Counted from the first letter of the stretch, positions 1 to 12,457 are shown. The stretch: DNA of 64,000 bases from Diadophis punctatus similis (GCA_023053685.1 JALIGW010000001.1:159564547-159628546); one strand, 5' to 3'. Program-made: numbers and translations. Notes: a model not told the origin generated them from the letters alone.

Positions 1-344
1 TTTGTGTAAGTTTGTGATTTTTGTATTCATTTATTATTAAATTGCCTAATGGTTTGAGGCGACTCTGAGCGGCTTACAAAATGAAAAAATATGCAAATAT
101 GAGAACAATTATAAACATTAAAAGGTTACAATTTTAAAAAATCAAACAAATTCAAAACCCTACGTTTGGAACGGACAAACAATGGTATCATCTATTACTG
201 CACCAACCACCTCCGCCAAGCCATCATAGCAATGTTTTAAGGCATTCCTGAAGGCCAAATGAGAGGGAATGGCTTTAATAAGATGTTCCATAGGGCTGGA
301 GCTGTGGCAGAAAAGGCTCTTCTTTCACCAGCTGAAATTCCTTG

Positions 345-1060
345 GTGGTTGTAAATCAAGGCACCCATGTGACCAGACCCAATTTTATGACTGCTTTTAC
401 AAGAGTCATCAGTCTGAACCCATTCTTCAGAATGGGCATTTTTTGCCAGAAACCAGTAAAAAATGTCTCAAATCATGGACATGTGACTGCAGGATACTAC
501 ACCACAACACTGAAACCAGATGTAAACCGGAGCCTGTTACCAAGCTCCTGAAATGTGGTCATGTGACTGTGATGGGGGGGGAGACACACATTTTATGCCA
601 GAAGTGCTGTACAGGTTGTAAAATCTCCTTCCTGAAGCTGTCATTAAATGACCAGTTGAAAATTGAAAATTACCTGTACAGATCACTCATCCAGCAACCA
701 GAAGTTACAGTAGTGCTGAACAATGAGATGACGGGTTCTTAAAGTTGCAGTTGTTGCAGCATCCCTACGGTCATATGTTTTGAGCACTTGGAAACTGATG
801 TATACTTATGATGGTTGCAGCATCCCGCAGTCACGATTGCCATTTGCAACATTCACAATTGGCTTCCAACAAGCAGCGCCAATGGGGAAGCTGGCAGGAA
901 GTCACAAATTGCAATCATGTGATATTAATGATCCATGGCAATTCATTTATTGACAGCAGCTGGGACTGCCATAGTAAGTTGGACATGGTCATGTGATTTT
1001 TCAATTTATGACATTACTTAGCGATGGAGCTGCTGGTCCCAACTGTAGTGAAAACTACCT
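345..1060. repeat. Old DNA-transposon-like repeats (two degraded copies)
   Basis: The stretch has the vocabulary of an interspersed family seen again near 1.3, 20.1, 23.7, 40.7 and 49.7 kb: 'ggttgtaaatcaagg', 'gtcatgtgactgtg', 'cattaaatgacc', 'catcccgcagtcacgattg'. The order of blocks suggests two degraded copies side by side. A 157-codon open frame (269-742) runs across it but has no recognisable domain and looks like chance. The family appears to have inverted ends (see 49725-49880), so a non-autonomous DNA transposon is likely. Boundaries are approximate. Confidence 0.5.
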
Positions 1061-1311
1061 GTATTCTCCTGAGTAAGAATTGCCAGGATTGCAAATGTGG
1101 CCAATTGTGTATTACATGCTTGTCCCCCTTGGTTCTTTCCAGAAATCTAAATGAATCTTGTTTCTAGGACTTGACAATTACCTTGAAAACTTACCAAGGT
1201 AATTTGCCCACACAACTTACACCTAGCATAATTAAAGTGGTCTTACTCTAAATCTTTCTCATATTTGCCCCCTCCCCCCTTGGATTTAATAATGTATAGG
1301 ATAGGTAGTCC

Positions 1312-1655
1312 TTGGTTAATAATAGCAATTGAGACTAAACTTTCTACTGTTAAACAACATGGTGATAATGAGAGACCATGCTGCTTAGGAATGGCCTTTC
1401 CAGCAGTTCTAGTTGCCGTTAAGTGTATCACATGACATCATTAAGCCTGACTTCATGTGGTTGCCATTTGTGATCTCCTGCCAGCTTCCCTATTGACTTT
1501 GCTGTCAGAAGCCAGCAATGGGAGTCACAAATGACAACCATGTATGTGACTGTAGGATACTGTGACAGACAGAACGAGTGAGTATTGGTCGGTAGTACCA
1601 GTGGTTCAGTATTGTCATAAGTCCAAACAGTTGTTGAATGGTCATTAAGTGAGTC
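1312..1655 (+). repeat. DNA-transposon-like repeat, 'aggtagtcct' family
   Basis: Begins with 'aggtagtccttggttaat' and continues with family blocks ('gttaagtgtatcacatgac', 'tattgactttgctgtcagaagcc', 'ttaagtgagtcc'). The copies at 20.1 and 23.7 kb carry the same blocks in the same order, so this is an interspersed repeat. Divergence is high, so the insertion is old. Confidence 0.55.
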
Positions 1656-1679
1656 CACTTGTAATCTCTAATAGCCTGT

Positions 1680-2310
1680 TCCACTCTTTATTGTCTTGCT
1701 ACCTTCTCTATGATTTCATCAGATTTGGTCACCTTCTGTCTAAATCATTGCAATGTGCTCTGAATGAGACTTCCCCTGAAGCTATGGCTATGCTGCAGCA
1801 ATGTAAGTAGTTACAGGTAATTACATCCATATCTCAGTGCACCCATGTCACACTTCTACTTTGTTAACTCCCAATGGGCTTCCAGATGCAAGATACTGGT
1901 TTTCATCTATGAAGCCCTCCATAACATAGGGCTGGCTGGCTTATCTGCAGCACCTGCTGTCTCCAATTATTCTGGCTATCCCACAAGGGCTGAGAGGGTA
2001 GGCATGCTTTAGATCCCTTCTATCAAACAGTGTCATCTGACGGGACTCAGGAAGTGTGGCTTCTTTTTTGCAGTATTTGTTTGTTCTATGGAACAAAACA
2101 CTATCATCCCAAGATTTGGATGGTCCCAACTCTGTTGATCATTTGTAAGGCATTGAAGACCAGGTGCTTCTCTTGAGCAGTGGGTCAAGATGCTGGGCGT
2201 CAGGGATGAGATTGTGCAGCTTATGACTCACTCCAAGCATGATGTGTTGTTATTCAATTCTTTTTAACTGGTTTTTAGCTGTTCATGTGAGTGGGCACCA
2301 TTTAAACTGA
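1680..2310 (+). repeat. L2/CR1-like LINE, degraded 3-prime ORF and tail
   Basis: Broken plus-strand frames resemble the C-terminal part of an L2/CR1-type reverse transcriptase ORF: a 'HCNVL-M-LPLK' block, then 'KILVFIYEALHNIG' and 'YPTRAERVG'. Comparable peptides recur near 13.5, 24.3 and 62.3 kb. The tail runs into 'aataaataaatc' at about 2310. Stops and frameshifts show it is a fossil. Assignment to L2 rather than CR1 is tentative. Confidence 0.55.
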
Positions 2311-3614
2311 ATAAATAAATCAAGCTTATCCTTCCATCCCCATCATATTGAAAGTCATGTCTCAATGGTCCTATTTATGCATTTGATAGCACACCTGAGT
2401 ATTCACAACATCTAGAGATAGAGCTGTATGTGCTGATCTGCCCACTAAATTCCGTATGTATTCCAGTCTGTATGTTTTCATTCTCAGGCCATCCCGTGTT
2501 GACTGGGGGGACCTGAACAATCCCCAACTGTGGAAGAAATGTATATTAAGATATATTCTCACATTTTATTAGTGTATTCCTTATGGTTTTGATTTTAACT
2601 AATGCATTCACAATGAATGCTTAAAATATTCAGAATCTTGATTAAACAAAAAAAAATGTAAATACTCCCCCACCCCCCGGAAAGAGTTTAAAAAGTGGAG
2701 TGGAATCAATTTTAAGTTTACTATATTAAATATAGTCACACGCATCTAATTTTAGTTTCATTTTTAATCCATGCCGTTAAAAATGTATAACTTCAACTAC
2801 TATATTGGAACCGATACGTACCAATTTTGTCAGGATTTATTTTTTAAAAATGAAAGTTTTCTAAACATTTCAAAAATGATACCCTACCTTTAAACTCCCA
2901 TACAAAAAGTCTTAACGCCTCTTTCCTGCATTCGAATATGCAGATATTTCAAGCTACCTGTATATACATTTGGACTATCATTCAGATTATTTGGAATATT
3001 ATAGTATCTACCATTCACTCTCTTTTCCGTACCCCCTTTTTTTAAAAAGAATTTTAGTTGGCAAGATTAAATTCATCATGGAAAACAGTATCTGTATTCT
3101 AAACTTCACTAGTTTGTATCAAGTCTAGCCTTCTATACCTTTGATATCAGTATCTATTTCAGTCTTCACTTTTTCCTTGCTCCCCCAGATCATAATGAAT
3201 CGATTTCTTCCTGCATGCATTGTGACATCTGATGTGATTACATGACCAATTCCCCAGCATGTGATAGAAACCTCTTTAAGAAAAGAGTCAGGTCTATAAT
3301 TTTTTGGTGTCTTGGCATACCAAGAAGTTTTATAAAACACCTATCTTTCTACTTGCACTCTAATGTCACTTTTCCACCCCTCAACTATTGTAAAACAATC
3401 TAGTCAGTGCAAAAGCTTAGTTACAGGAAAAAAAACCTTTTATGCTCAAGTAATGCCATGATTTGCTAAATATGGAAAATATTTCCAAAGCTAGCATTAT
3501 TTTATCAACATACAAATTTCAGTTTAGAATCTGCCTGTCTTTCCAAGTTATGATTAACTGTCCCACCAAGGCACCTCAAAGAAGCTTTCATTCCACTTGA
3601 TAAGAATTTTTAAC
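2311..3614. other. AT-rich unique DNA, no feature recognised
   Basis: No domain, splice-flanked frame or repeat family could be supported. Minus-strand frames of 60-70 codons (2371-2562, 3125-3340) have no motif or coding signature. Confidence 0.5.
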
Positions 3615-3616
3615 TA

Positions 3617-4622
3617 CCGTATTTTTCGGAGTATAAAACGCACCAAAGTATAAGACGCACCTTAGTTTTGAGAAAGGAAAACAAGGGAAAAAGGCCTCTG
3701 CCTCCAAGCAATTTGCCAAACAGCAAACAGCACAGATGATATACACTGTTTGCTGTGTATTTCTGTGCATGTGTGCATGACCCATAGAAATAGCAAAGAA
3801 TTGGAGAAATGTACATTATGCCAGAAAGTTTTCTTAAATGTAGTCACACTAACTCTTCCCAATTATTTAAATAGATCTACTCCAAGGTAACTAAACTCTA
3901 ATACTAAACAGGACACTGTTACATCTCATACTATACTTGTACAGAGCTGTTAAAATTAATTAAAATTTCTGGAAGTATACATTATTCTCTATTATTTAAA
4001 AGAAGATACAATAGCATTGGGCCTCTTCAGAGTAAGCATTTATTTTAAAAAGCTTCTTTATTTTGTTAAGTTGTCTAGATTTACAGGGATCTCCAACCTT
4101 GGCAACTTTAAGACTTGTGGACTTCAACTCCCAGAATTCCACAGCCAGCAAAGCTAACAAAGCTGGCTGTTGAATTCTGGGAGTTGAAGTCCACAAGTCT
4201 TAAAGTTGCCAAGTCTTAAAGTTGCCTGGCTCTAGAACAATAATAAAGCAGTCTTTAAAAAATAAGTCTAATAATTTGAACATTCTACAGACATTTATAG
4301 TTATTCACTTCTCCCTTCCATCCAGTTCAGCAAAAAATAAAAATCTGCTGTCTCTCTCCCAGCTATTTGCCTCTGTAGTTAGTTTCACTTTGATTTTCCC
4401 AGGTGGCAAACCTAATCAGCTGTAGATCGGGAAACTGCTACTGACTTGCTTGGCTTTACAGGCTCTTCCCTCTTTCCTGCAAGCAGGTAAATTGCTGGAA
4501 GACAGAGGCCAAAGGGTGGGGATGGCTGGGTGGCTGTGGCTGCATTCAGTGTATAAGACGCACCCAAGTTTTCACCCTCTTTTTGGGGGTAAAAAGGTGC
4601 TTCTTATACTCCGGAAAATACG
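3617..4622 (+). mobile_element. TA-flanked DNA transposon, copy 1 (non-autonomous)
   Basis: The left end 'ccgtatttttcggagtat' follows TA (3615-3616). The right end, 'actccggaaaatacg', is its near reverse complement and is followed by TA (4623-4624). A TA duplication with inverted ends of about 28 bp fits the Tc1/mariner group or another TA-targeting transposon; no transposase frame is present. The same ends occur at 41977-42959, 53040-53901 and 60873-61345. The interior matches the 42-kb copy almost throughout and carries the same nested palindromic MITE. Confidence 0.8.
4084..4228 (+). mobile_element. Palindromic hAT-type MITE nested in TA-flanked element
   Basis: Starts 'cagggatctccaacc' and folds back through 'acttcaactcccagaatt' against 'aattctgggagttgaagt'. 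The right arm is rearranged: 'aagtcttaaagttgcc' is repeated and the terminal 'ggttggagacccctg' of other copies is missing. The same MITE is intact at 42451-42576 in the sister copy. The corresponding site in the copy at 53.4 kb is empty. Confidence 0.8.
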
Positions 4623-4624
4623 TA

Positions 4625-5919
4625 AACTCTAAAGCCAGAGCTAACAAGTTCCCTTTTTTCTACCGTATGTTCCACCTCTTTTCCTTGGATCATGGTTGTT
4701 TTGTGTTAGCTACTTTGGAAGCTTTTTGGAGGGAGGGATTCAAAGAGTAAAAATGCATAATCATGATTACTCCAGCACATTTTTTTTTGCAATCTTTGTC
4801 AAAGGAATTTTCTTATCTGGTAAATTGTCCTGACAATGTATTCTTGCTGAGGGGATTCTGTTTTACATTGCTGAATCCTTGAGTTAATAATCTATAGTTA
4901 TGTAGTCTAATGATTATATGGAGGTCAGTCAAAGAGAATGTTAAGTAGGTTTTACTATTTGGAGTAAGAATGATTTAGGGGTTGTGTACTATAGTTACCA
5001 GTGTGTAAATGTTTTATATGTGCAAAATTATCCTTGGAAAACATTGTGTGAATTTTTACAGAACTGATATGGTCTTGTGTGTACTCATTGTAGCTAAATC
5101 ATTATTTTGTGAAAATATCAGACTAAAACTAAATAATATGTAAAGTCGAAGGAAGATTAATTTGTCCTCTGAACTACAAAACATTCTGAAACTAATTAGC
5201 TAAATCCAAGGAGAGACACACACACACAGAGAAGGTACCGGTAATTTTTAAAGGACAATTTGCATGCTTGGGAACAGGATGATTTGGGCTGCAAACATCC
5301 AGATGACCACTAGGTGACAGCAAATAAAATACCATCTAGTGATCATTGACATTTTCTAGCTTATTTTGTGAGCAGCCAAACAATCTGTAATCTTGGCTCT
5401 GACACCAGCAAGAGGAAACATTGAGACCTTAAGAAAAACTAAAACTGAAGATGGCTTGTTATTTCTTCCAATTAGTTCAATTTCTTTACACACATAACAA
5501 ATCCTTTATTTCCCCATATTTAGAGAGTAAGTTACCAAATACAATTGGAATGATGGGCCCAAACCTCAAAGAAACGCAGAAAAAGCAGAACAGCCTCTAC
5601 ACGTCCTGCACCCATGCAAGGTAGAAAATAAACTGAAAGCCAAAAGCTTTTTCACTTCTTTGCACAGTACTTTAACAATCCTATATTCAACTTGGTTCTT
5701 CGATGAAATTATCCAGATGTTACCAAAACTGTCAAATTCTCTTTCTCTTTAGTTCTTTATATAAATTCTACACTCCAGAGAACATTTAGAATGCATTTAG
5801 AATTTGACTAATCTGGTTGGATTAGTCAAATCCAACCAGACATGAGCTTGCAAATAAGAAATTAAAGGAAGAAAATAAAAGGTCTGAAATAGAAAACAAA
5901 AACAAAAACCCGGCAGAAC
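4625..5919. other. AT-rich unique DNA, no feature recognised
   Basis: No coding or repeat feature is supported. A short CA run (5218-5228) is present. Base composition rises in GC toward the CpG island that starts near 5920. Confidence 0.5.
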
Positions 5920-7470
5920 AAGGCAGGGACCGACCCCTCTTAAAAGTAAAAAGCACTGCTGGTCTCTTACACTCGACAGTAGAGAAACCCCAAGGGGAGC
6001 AAAGTCCCCCTTGATGTTTTCAAGATTTCGACGCCATACCCACGAGCCATATTCTGGGACAAAATTTTCCACGTCCAATTCAGTCTCCTTTCGTGCTCAG
6101 GGAGTGGAGGAGGAAAGCATTAAACCGCCCAAACAGGATTGTTGGGGCGTGCGGTCGAGCGCCTCTGCGCGAAGACAGGAAACCCTGGAAACCCGATCCC
6201 GATCCACTTGAATGCGACCCCTCTTGAAAAACCACAGCCGCCTTTCTCTCTCTCGCCCCTCTTCAACATGGCCGGAGTCCAACTGCTCCTTTCTCCGGTC
6301 GCCAAGCAAACTCACATGCACGCAGCAAGACACGCAACCGAACCCGCGGAGGAAGAGGTTTTGTCGTTACCTTGGCAGACAATGGCCGGGGCCCGCTCCT
6401 CCTGCTACGTCGCCGGCTCCCTGTGACCGGAGTTGGTGCTCTTGCTGTCGTCCTTGATGAAGCCGCCACCATCGCTCTTAGGAGATGGTGGCCTTGCCAG
6501 CAGAGCCAGGATGTGCCGGGTTTTTCCCCATTACACGTTGTTTCGGCGGCGTTTGCCCCTCGCTCCTCCCACAGTCCGGAGTGGATCCACCCCTGGTACA
6601 AGCGCGCGTCGCTTTTCCTCCCTGGGGAACCGGTGCCCCAGGCCCGCGAGCAATCGAAAGAAGGGGAGGCTCCCGGGGCTTTCACCGACGGCGAGAAGGG
6701 AGCATTTCGGTTACGGGAAACGAGGCAACGAAGAAACGTCAGGGCCGCTTCCGTCTCCCTTTTTCCTCTCTTCCTCCTCCTTTTCGCTTTCGTGACTCAC
6801 CCCGCTGCCGCCACTTCACTTCTCTCGCACTCGCTTCAGCGCATCTCCTCGAGGGCTCCCTGCTTTCTTCCTCCTTCAGTAGCAGACGAGGGCACCTGAA
6901 CCAGACCCTCTGGCTCCTCCGCAAGGCGTCCGCCTCCCAGGGGCCGGGGCCACGTGCTCTCAGGCAGCCGAAGGAAGTGGGGACCCGAACCCTCTTTAAC
7001 TTCGTAACTGGCCCAGCTCGAAAGGGCCGGGGACACTTGTTGCTCGCCGTCCTTTGGATGGCACCGCTCGCCGGAGTCCTCCACTCGCTATGCAGTCCCG
7101 AGTTTCGCCCGCAGCGGCTCGCCTTCTATCAGGTCGAGGGGGCACAAAACCCAGCAAAACCAGTCCCGTCGCTCAGCTTCGACTACCCAAAAAAACCACC
7201 GCGGGAGACTGGCTCCAAGCAAGCCACACCTCCTGGGCGGTCTCCCGACGGCTAAAGAAGGCCTCGGCGCGGTAGGAGACCGAGGGGGGGGGGGAATAAT
7301 CGACCAGGGCTGTAGTTCGTCCCCGCTGGAAGGATTGGTTTGTGGAGAAACGCTTCTTTTTCTGACGAGAGGTGAAGTGTTTGCTTCCACGGGGTAGTAA
7401 ACTTCGCGGCGCCTTTCAGTGTGCTTGCGCATCCTCATCAGGTGCCGGGGGCGGAGAGGGGAGGAGTTGG
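5920..7470. promoter_or_regulatory. CpG island, candidate promoter
   Basis: About 1.5 kb of GC-rich, CpG-dense sequence is embedded in AT-rich DNA and has no transposon ends, the pattern of a vertebrate housekeeping promoter. Sites readable by eye include a YY1-like 'caacatggcc' (6264), an AP-1-like 'tgactca' (6794), a CACGTG E-box (about 6951) and an inverted CCAAT box 'attggt' (about 7334). Several long open frames (up to 256 codons) cross the island on both strands; high GC content alone gives such frames and none shows a domain. Direction of transcription is not fixed. A minus-strand first exon ending at 6371 is the better candidate. Confidence 0.6.
6371..6472 (-). CDS. Candidate first coding exon, product unknown
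   Basis: Inside the CpG island a minus-strand ATG (6470-6472, purine at -3 and G at +4) opens exactly 34 codons that end at a good splice donor, CCAAG|GTAACG, in phase 0. The peptide is rich in Ser, Arg, Pro and Thr, with a basic 'GSRRRSRRSGPRP' run, like many disordered nuclear-protein N-termini. A short upstream frame (MGKNPAHPGSAGKATIS) precedes it in another frame. The family is not recognised and no following exon could be identified between 1 and 6370, so this could equally be 5-prime UTR or no exon at all. Confidence 0.3.
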
Positions 7471-8248
7471 CGTAACTGGAGTGGGAATGTTTTAACTACA
7501 GTACCTCCACAAAATCTCCCGGCAGAGAGTCATTAGCTACAGAAATCCCGCGGTGGAGCTAGCAGATGACATTGAGCGTCTCCGCTTCTCTGCTGACCGG
7601 GTGTTTGGGGTTTTTTTTTCTTCCTTCAGTGCCATGACAGCGAATTAATACCTCAATTTCTTTCCCCACCTACATCCGTTGTAATTACACACACAAGCAA
7701 TTAGTGCGTCAAAACAGTATCTCCTCCTGGGGTTTTGCTGGAGTAGTTACTCATTAGAATTAAGCATCTGCTGACATTCGTTTCTCCTTCCACCAAGTCC
7801 GAGTTCCAGAAGGCATCTGCTAAGTAACCTCGCAGCGACCGAATCAGGCAAGTTTCTAGACTGTAGATTGCACTCAGTTTGGCTCTTCGAATTAATCCAC
7901 TAGCCTCAGTATGCACATTTTAACCTGAATACAAACTAGCCAATTACATGTTAATCTGGTGAGTTATGCAGACACAAGCTCAAGTAGTGGGTGATGGTTG
8001 AGCATTAGCAAAGCCAAAAGATCAGTTCAGCACAGTGCAAAAATAAATAAATGTATCCTTGGTTCCAGTATTTTCTGTGGTGTGAATCTGTAATAAGTTG
8101 TCATTTGTTTAGAGAAAGTATACAATATGAAATTATATTAATCAAAAATCTTGTTCAGTTATTATTTTAGAAATCCACACATACATTTTATAGATACTAT
8201 AAGTGTGCTGCAAAACTTAGAATGCTAATAGATTGCCAGAATATCAAT
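7471..8248. other. Unique flank of the CpG island
   Basis: GC content falls from island level to AT-rich background. No exon, repeat or structured element is supported. Confidence 0.45.
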
Positions 8249-8261
8249 TATTGGACCATCT

Positions 8262-8750
8262 ACAAACACATAAAGATAAAAGAAATAGATCAAAGGAATA
8301 TATATATGGAATAAAATATGAAAAAAATGTAAGACTGTGTAAAAGAATTCAAGGTTGCTGGAATACCATCCCAGAAAAATGGAGAAACTACAGCAAAGGA
8401 AGAAGGAAGGGAAGAGAGGAGTAAGAAGAAGGAAGAAAGAAAGAGGAGGAGGAAAGAAGAGAGTGAGGAGAGAGAGTAGGAGGGGAAGTAGGGAAGAGGA
8501 GAAGGAGAAAGGGAGGGGAAGTAGATTTAGAAAGAGAAAGGGGAAGGGAAGAAGAAAGAAGGAAGGGCTGTATGAGATGGGAAGGGAGGATGGTAAAAAA
8601 AAGCAACCTTGAACTAACAGCAATAAGACAAATATAGAATATAATATAAGAGTATAAAGATTTTGTAAAAGAATGAAATGAGAAATGAGATGATAAATAT
8701 GTGAAAACGTCTGTATGAGAATAAAAATAAAAAACTTTTTCAAAAAAAAA
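8262..8750 (+). mobile_element. 5-prime-truncated L1 insertion with TSD
   Basis: Flanked by a 13-bp direct repeat with one mismatch: 'tattggaccatct' (8249-8261) and 'tattggacaatct' (8751-8763). The insert ends in an A-rich tail after 'ataaaaataaaaaac' and contains a 200-bp GA-rich polypurine tract (8395-8590) typical of L1 3-prime UTRs. The 172-codon minus-strand frame over this tract is a low-complexity Leu/Phe/Ser translation and is not a gene. Confidence 0.75.
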
Positions 8751-8763
8751 TATTGGACAATCT

Positions 8764-9053
8764 AATGTCTTAGGATATAGTAATCATCCTGCTGAACTTT
8801 TGGCTCACAGCAAAGATGCTCAAAATGTAGTTCTTAAAACAGTTGTGCCTCCAGAAAAAGACTTTTAATATGAAGCTGTCTTTTCCAGATAAAAAGATGC
8901 TATATATAGCGTATTAAAAAACCCTGTCCATTTAGTATCTTTCCCATGGGATATTCATGGTTTTCTTTAAAGGGCTTTTGAAAGACATCTTCAGTAAATG
9001 TTTCTCCTGCCATCAAATTTAAAAAATATGGTATAGCATTGTATGGCATATTA
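8764..9053. other. Unique AT-rich DNA
   Basis: Nothing recognisable lies between the L1 insertion and the microsatellite. Confidence 0.5.
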
Positions 9054-9163
9054 GAGGAAGGAAAGGAAAGGAAAGGAAAGGAAAGAAGGAAAGGAAAGGA
9101 AAGGAAAGGAAAGGAAAGGAAAGGAAAGGAAAGGAAAGGAAAGGAAAGGAAAGGAAAGGAAAG
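9054..9163. repeat. (GGAAA)n microsatellite
   Basis: About 110 bp of pentanucleotide GGAAA with a single interruption (aaagaagg near 9082), ending in a short (GGCA)3 run. Confidence 0.95.
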
Positions 9164-9290
9164 GCAGGCAGGCAGTCGGAATCAGGAACCAGAAAAGATT
9201 TTCAAATTTTGATAAAATAGGAGGTCTGGATATTTTCAAAACCTCTTGACAGTTAAAGGTCATTATTACATTTACCCACACAGTATAAGT

Positions 9291-9680
9291 CAGGGGTGTC
9301 AAACTCAAGGCCCGTGGGCCAGATCTGGCCTGCAGGGTGCCTAAATCTGGCCGTGGTGCCAGACTGAAAATACCAAAAGTACCTCTGCTGGCCAAAATGG
9401 GCTGCGGAGGTGCGCGTGCGTCTCCCCCGCAGCCCATTTTCGGCCTCCATGGCTTCCTGCAGAATTCTGCAAGCCAAAAATGGGCTACCCAGAGACCTCG
9501 CAAGGCCCTCATGCGGCCCGTTTTTGGCCTCCATGGCCTCCAGCATAACTCTGCCGGCCAAAAACGGCAGGGTGCTACAGGAGGAGTCCGTTCCATCTCC
9601 CCCCCCCCCCCGCCGCTGCCAGCCCCTGGAGAACTACAATGCTGATCCGGCCCGCAAAGAAATCCAGTTTGACACCCCTG
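9291..9680. mobile_element. Non-autonomous hAT element, 'caggggtgtcaaa' family
   Basis: Terminal inverted repeats 'caggggtgtcaaactc' and 'agtttgacacccctg' bound 390 bp. They are flanked by an 8-bp direct repeat, gtataagt (9283-9290) and gtttaagt (9681-9688), 7 of 8 matching. The 8-bp duplication and CAG..CTG ends are hAT hallmarks. The interior is GC-rich with repeated 'gccaaaaatgggc' and 'ttttggcctccatgg' blocks and no transposase. A relative with a perfect TSD lies at 41246-41590. Confidence 0.9.
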
Positions 9681-9688
9681 GTTTAAGT

Positions 9689-11516
9689 GATTGATTTCTT
9701 TGAGATTTATTAATTAATGTTTCAAAGACAATTATATTAAACAAACTTTTAACTCAGTTGTTATCTGAATGAGTTGTAAGTTTTGCTTTTGTGAAAGTCC
9801 CGGTACATATGCACCAACACTCAGCAACATCTGAATGTCAAAATGCTTAAAAGCCTTACAGAAATTTGTTTTAGGATTTGCATAAAATTGATACTTATTT
9901 TATTTTTATTTAAAGTCTAACATTTTGTCTGTGGAATCCAGGTTTTCTATACAAGCTGAACATTGCTATGTGTTTTCATCTTGAGTTGCCTCTCTAAATT
10001 GAGATCAGACCAGCATCATCTTGTGATCTTCCCAGAGCACTGTATTATTATTCTTCATATTTTTTATAAAACAGCCTTTCAGTTGTGACCTGTAATCTGA
10101 ATTCCATACTTTATCCCCTTTGCCAATCAAAATTTAATTTGCATTTACTTAAAACAAAAAAGATTTTTTTAACTCCTTTTCTTTTTTAAAAAAATAATAT
10201 TTTGATTTTTTAAAAAATCTCCTGTTAAATTGATCTGTCTCCCCAAAGGGTGAGAGGTAAGAAGAGACTTATTTTTCCTAGTCACCTAACCCAACATTAT
10301 AGGGCTAGGAGGTAATATTACAGAACCTATTTAGTCAGTGTAATTTTTAAATTTTAATCTGCCAGAAAAGCAATAAGAGTTGTTGGAGCTCTATCTCTCA
10401 CGCATGCTGGCATTAGGGGGAAGATGTAAGATGAATGTATCACCAGAAGATTAATGTGGGCAGCAGTAATTATCAAGTTTCACTCCACAAGGCAGGAGGC
10501 AGAGTTATGATTGTAGACAGAGAGGACTCCTAGGAGAGGACCTTCCTTCATTCCTCAGATCCAGACTTGGTGCAACAATGATTGATTCTGAAGTTGGCAG
10601 TTTTAAGACAGGCTGAGATTTGATTGATTGTGCCATTATGCTTACATATATTTAAATTAACTAACTATGGAAACAAGTATGAGATGGTGCTATACTTCCT
10701 CTTCCAAACCTGAGATAGATGTTGCTTTGACCTTTTTTGACAAAATATAAGAAAATAGATTTACCGAGGGGCAATGCCTAGCTGACTGTGACTGAAGAAG
10801 CTACAGCAAGGTTGCTCCTGATTTGTCCATGGATGAAGAACTGCCTGAAAATTTGAGGGCTGTTGACTACATTGGGAAGCATAAATAAATACTGGAAGAT
10901 TACAGTGGCAAAGCCCATTTGTAATGCTGCTAAGAATTCTGCAGGGATGTTGCTACCAAGAGTTGAACCTCAGGGCATTCTTTAGGAACAATAGGGAATG
11001 GATGTGTAATTCTATAAGGTCCAGAAATGTGGCTGGCAGCACATTTTGGAAATCAGTGTCTTCATTATATATAATAGGGAAAATATGAGTAATCTGGCAG
11101 GGCTTATCAGATACCTCTTGTCAAACACTTTTGTTTGTGTGTGTGTGCGCGCATGTGTGCACACGTACGCACATGTGCTTGGTGAGGTGGGAGTTGACAG
11201 GAGAGAAAGAAAGAATGAAAATATGAAATGAGAGCTTATTACAAAGAAAGACTAAGATTGAGTTGACAGATTATTAATTTATAGTGGTTGCAACTTTCTT
11301 TTTAAAATGATTTATACATAGCATAATTCTCAACCTTGAAAGAATTAAAAACATTTTAAAGGGCCACAAAAAGACATTGATGCACTATAGAAAGAGAGTA
11401 TCTGTTATCAGTGATATAATTAATCTCATTCAAGGTGCCTTGACAATTTTATAGCCAGTCTGCTCATTCAGTAGCACTTCCTTTAAAAATACCACATTCA
11501 GAATGTGGTTGCATAT
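9689..11516. other. Unique AT-rich DNA
   Basis: No gene, splice-bounded frame or recognisable repeat is supported, apart from a short alternating GT/GC/CA tract at 11131-11177 that could adopt a Z-DNA form. Confidence 0.45.
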
Positions 11517-11745
11517 CTATTCAACCTGGAAGTGAGGAGAAACATTCTGACGGTGAGAGTGATCAACCAGTGGAACAGCTTGCTAGCGGAGGTTGTGAGA
11601 GCCCCAACACTTGTGACCTTCAAGGGGAGACTGGACTGCCATCTGTCTCAAATGGTGTAGGAACTCCTGCTTGAGCAGGGGGTTGGACTAGATGACCTAC
11701 AAGGTCCCTTCCAACTCTAATAATAAATCTAAAATCTAAATCTTT
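11517..11745 (+). repeat. CR1 LINE 3-prime end
   Basis: Classic CR1 ending: 'agcagggggttggactag' followed by 'atgacctacaaggtccctt' and 'ccaactctaataat', closing in short AT-rich repeats 'aatctaaaatctaaat'. Upstream 'gaggttgtgagagcccc' and 'gggagactggactgccat' also match the end of the CR1 ORF. It is 5-prime-truncated and non-coding. Confidence 0.85.
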
Positions 11746-12433
11746 AGGAAAGTACAATTAAAGTTTAATCCTTCTTTCTTTTTGGAATGAAAGCTGTTCC
11801 TATTATAATCTGGAAATGCACATGTACCACCATTTTTTAATGGGTATCTATATTTCTTTTATTACTGTTTCATCTATTAGTATTTATGATACCTGAGGTA
11901 TTGGGCAATCATTGGATCAAATGAAACACACTGTTTTGGGGTAAATTTCCCCAACTGTCCCCTCTAGATATAGCTACAAACTGGGAGTTGTTCCAACACA
12001 CTTTGAACTGATTTGGAACGGTTTTTACTATCTCAGTGTTAATAGATGGTACAGTTTGAATTATCTACTAGTTGTTCTTAGCACCTTTATGATGTTATTT
12101 TTGTTCTTTAAATTGAAAATATTACTGCAGAGAGAACATATACTCTTGACCACAAATTATATGATCTATTTGATTTGGCTTCGTGTGCAGTGTCAATCCA
12201 ACTAATTGTGACTTGTTTAATAAGCCTTGTTTAAGCAAACCATAGCTTAGCAAAGCTGTGAACACAGCCAATATAGTCTATGGGCAATGGTTCCTTAGCA
12301 TTACAGTAAAAAGTCAAGGCGATAAGGACTTTATGTCATGAGGATCAACCATTTACAACAGTTGATACAAAGAAACTGAGTAAGGGCAATGTTGCATCAG
12401 ATGCATTATCATTTTCTCAGAAGTAAATTGCTT
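11746..12433. other. Unique AT-rich DNA
   Basis: Nothing recognisable is seen. Confidence 0.45.
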
Positions 12434-12457
12434 AGAACTTGCATGCTGTTTCACACA

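Noticed and set aside
6263..7438. Long frames (up to 256 codons) across the CpG island
   Set aside because: Several frames on both strands are open at once, as expected for CpG-dense DNA; none has a domain. Only the 34-codon donor-bounded segment was kept, at low confidence.
8225..8743. 172-codon minus-strand Leu/Phe/Ser frame resembling a membrane protein
   Set aside because: It is the complement of the GA-rich polypurine tract in an L1 3-prime UTR between target-site duplications.
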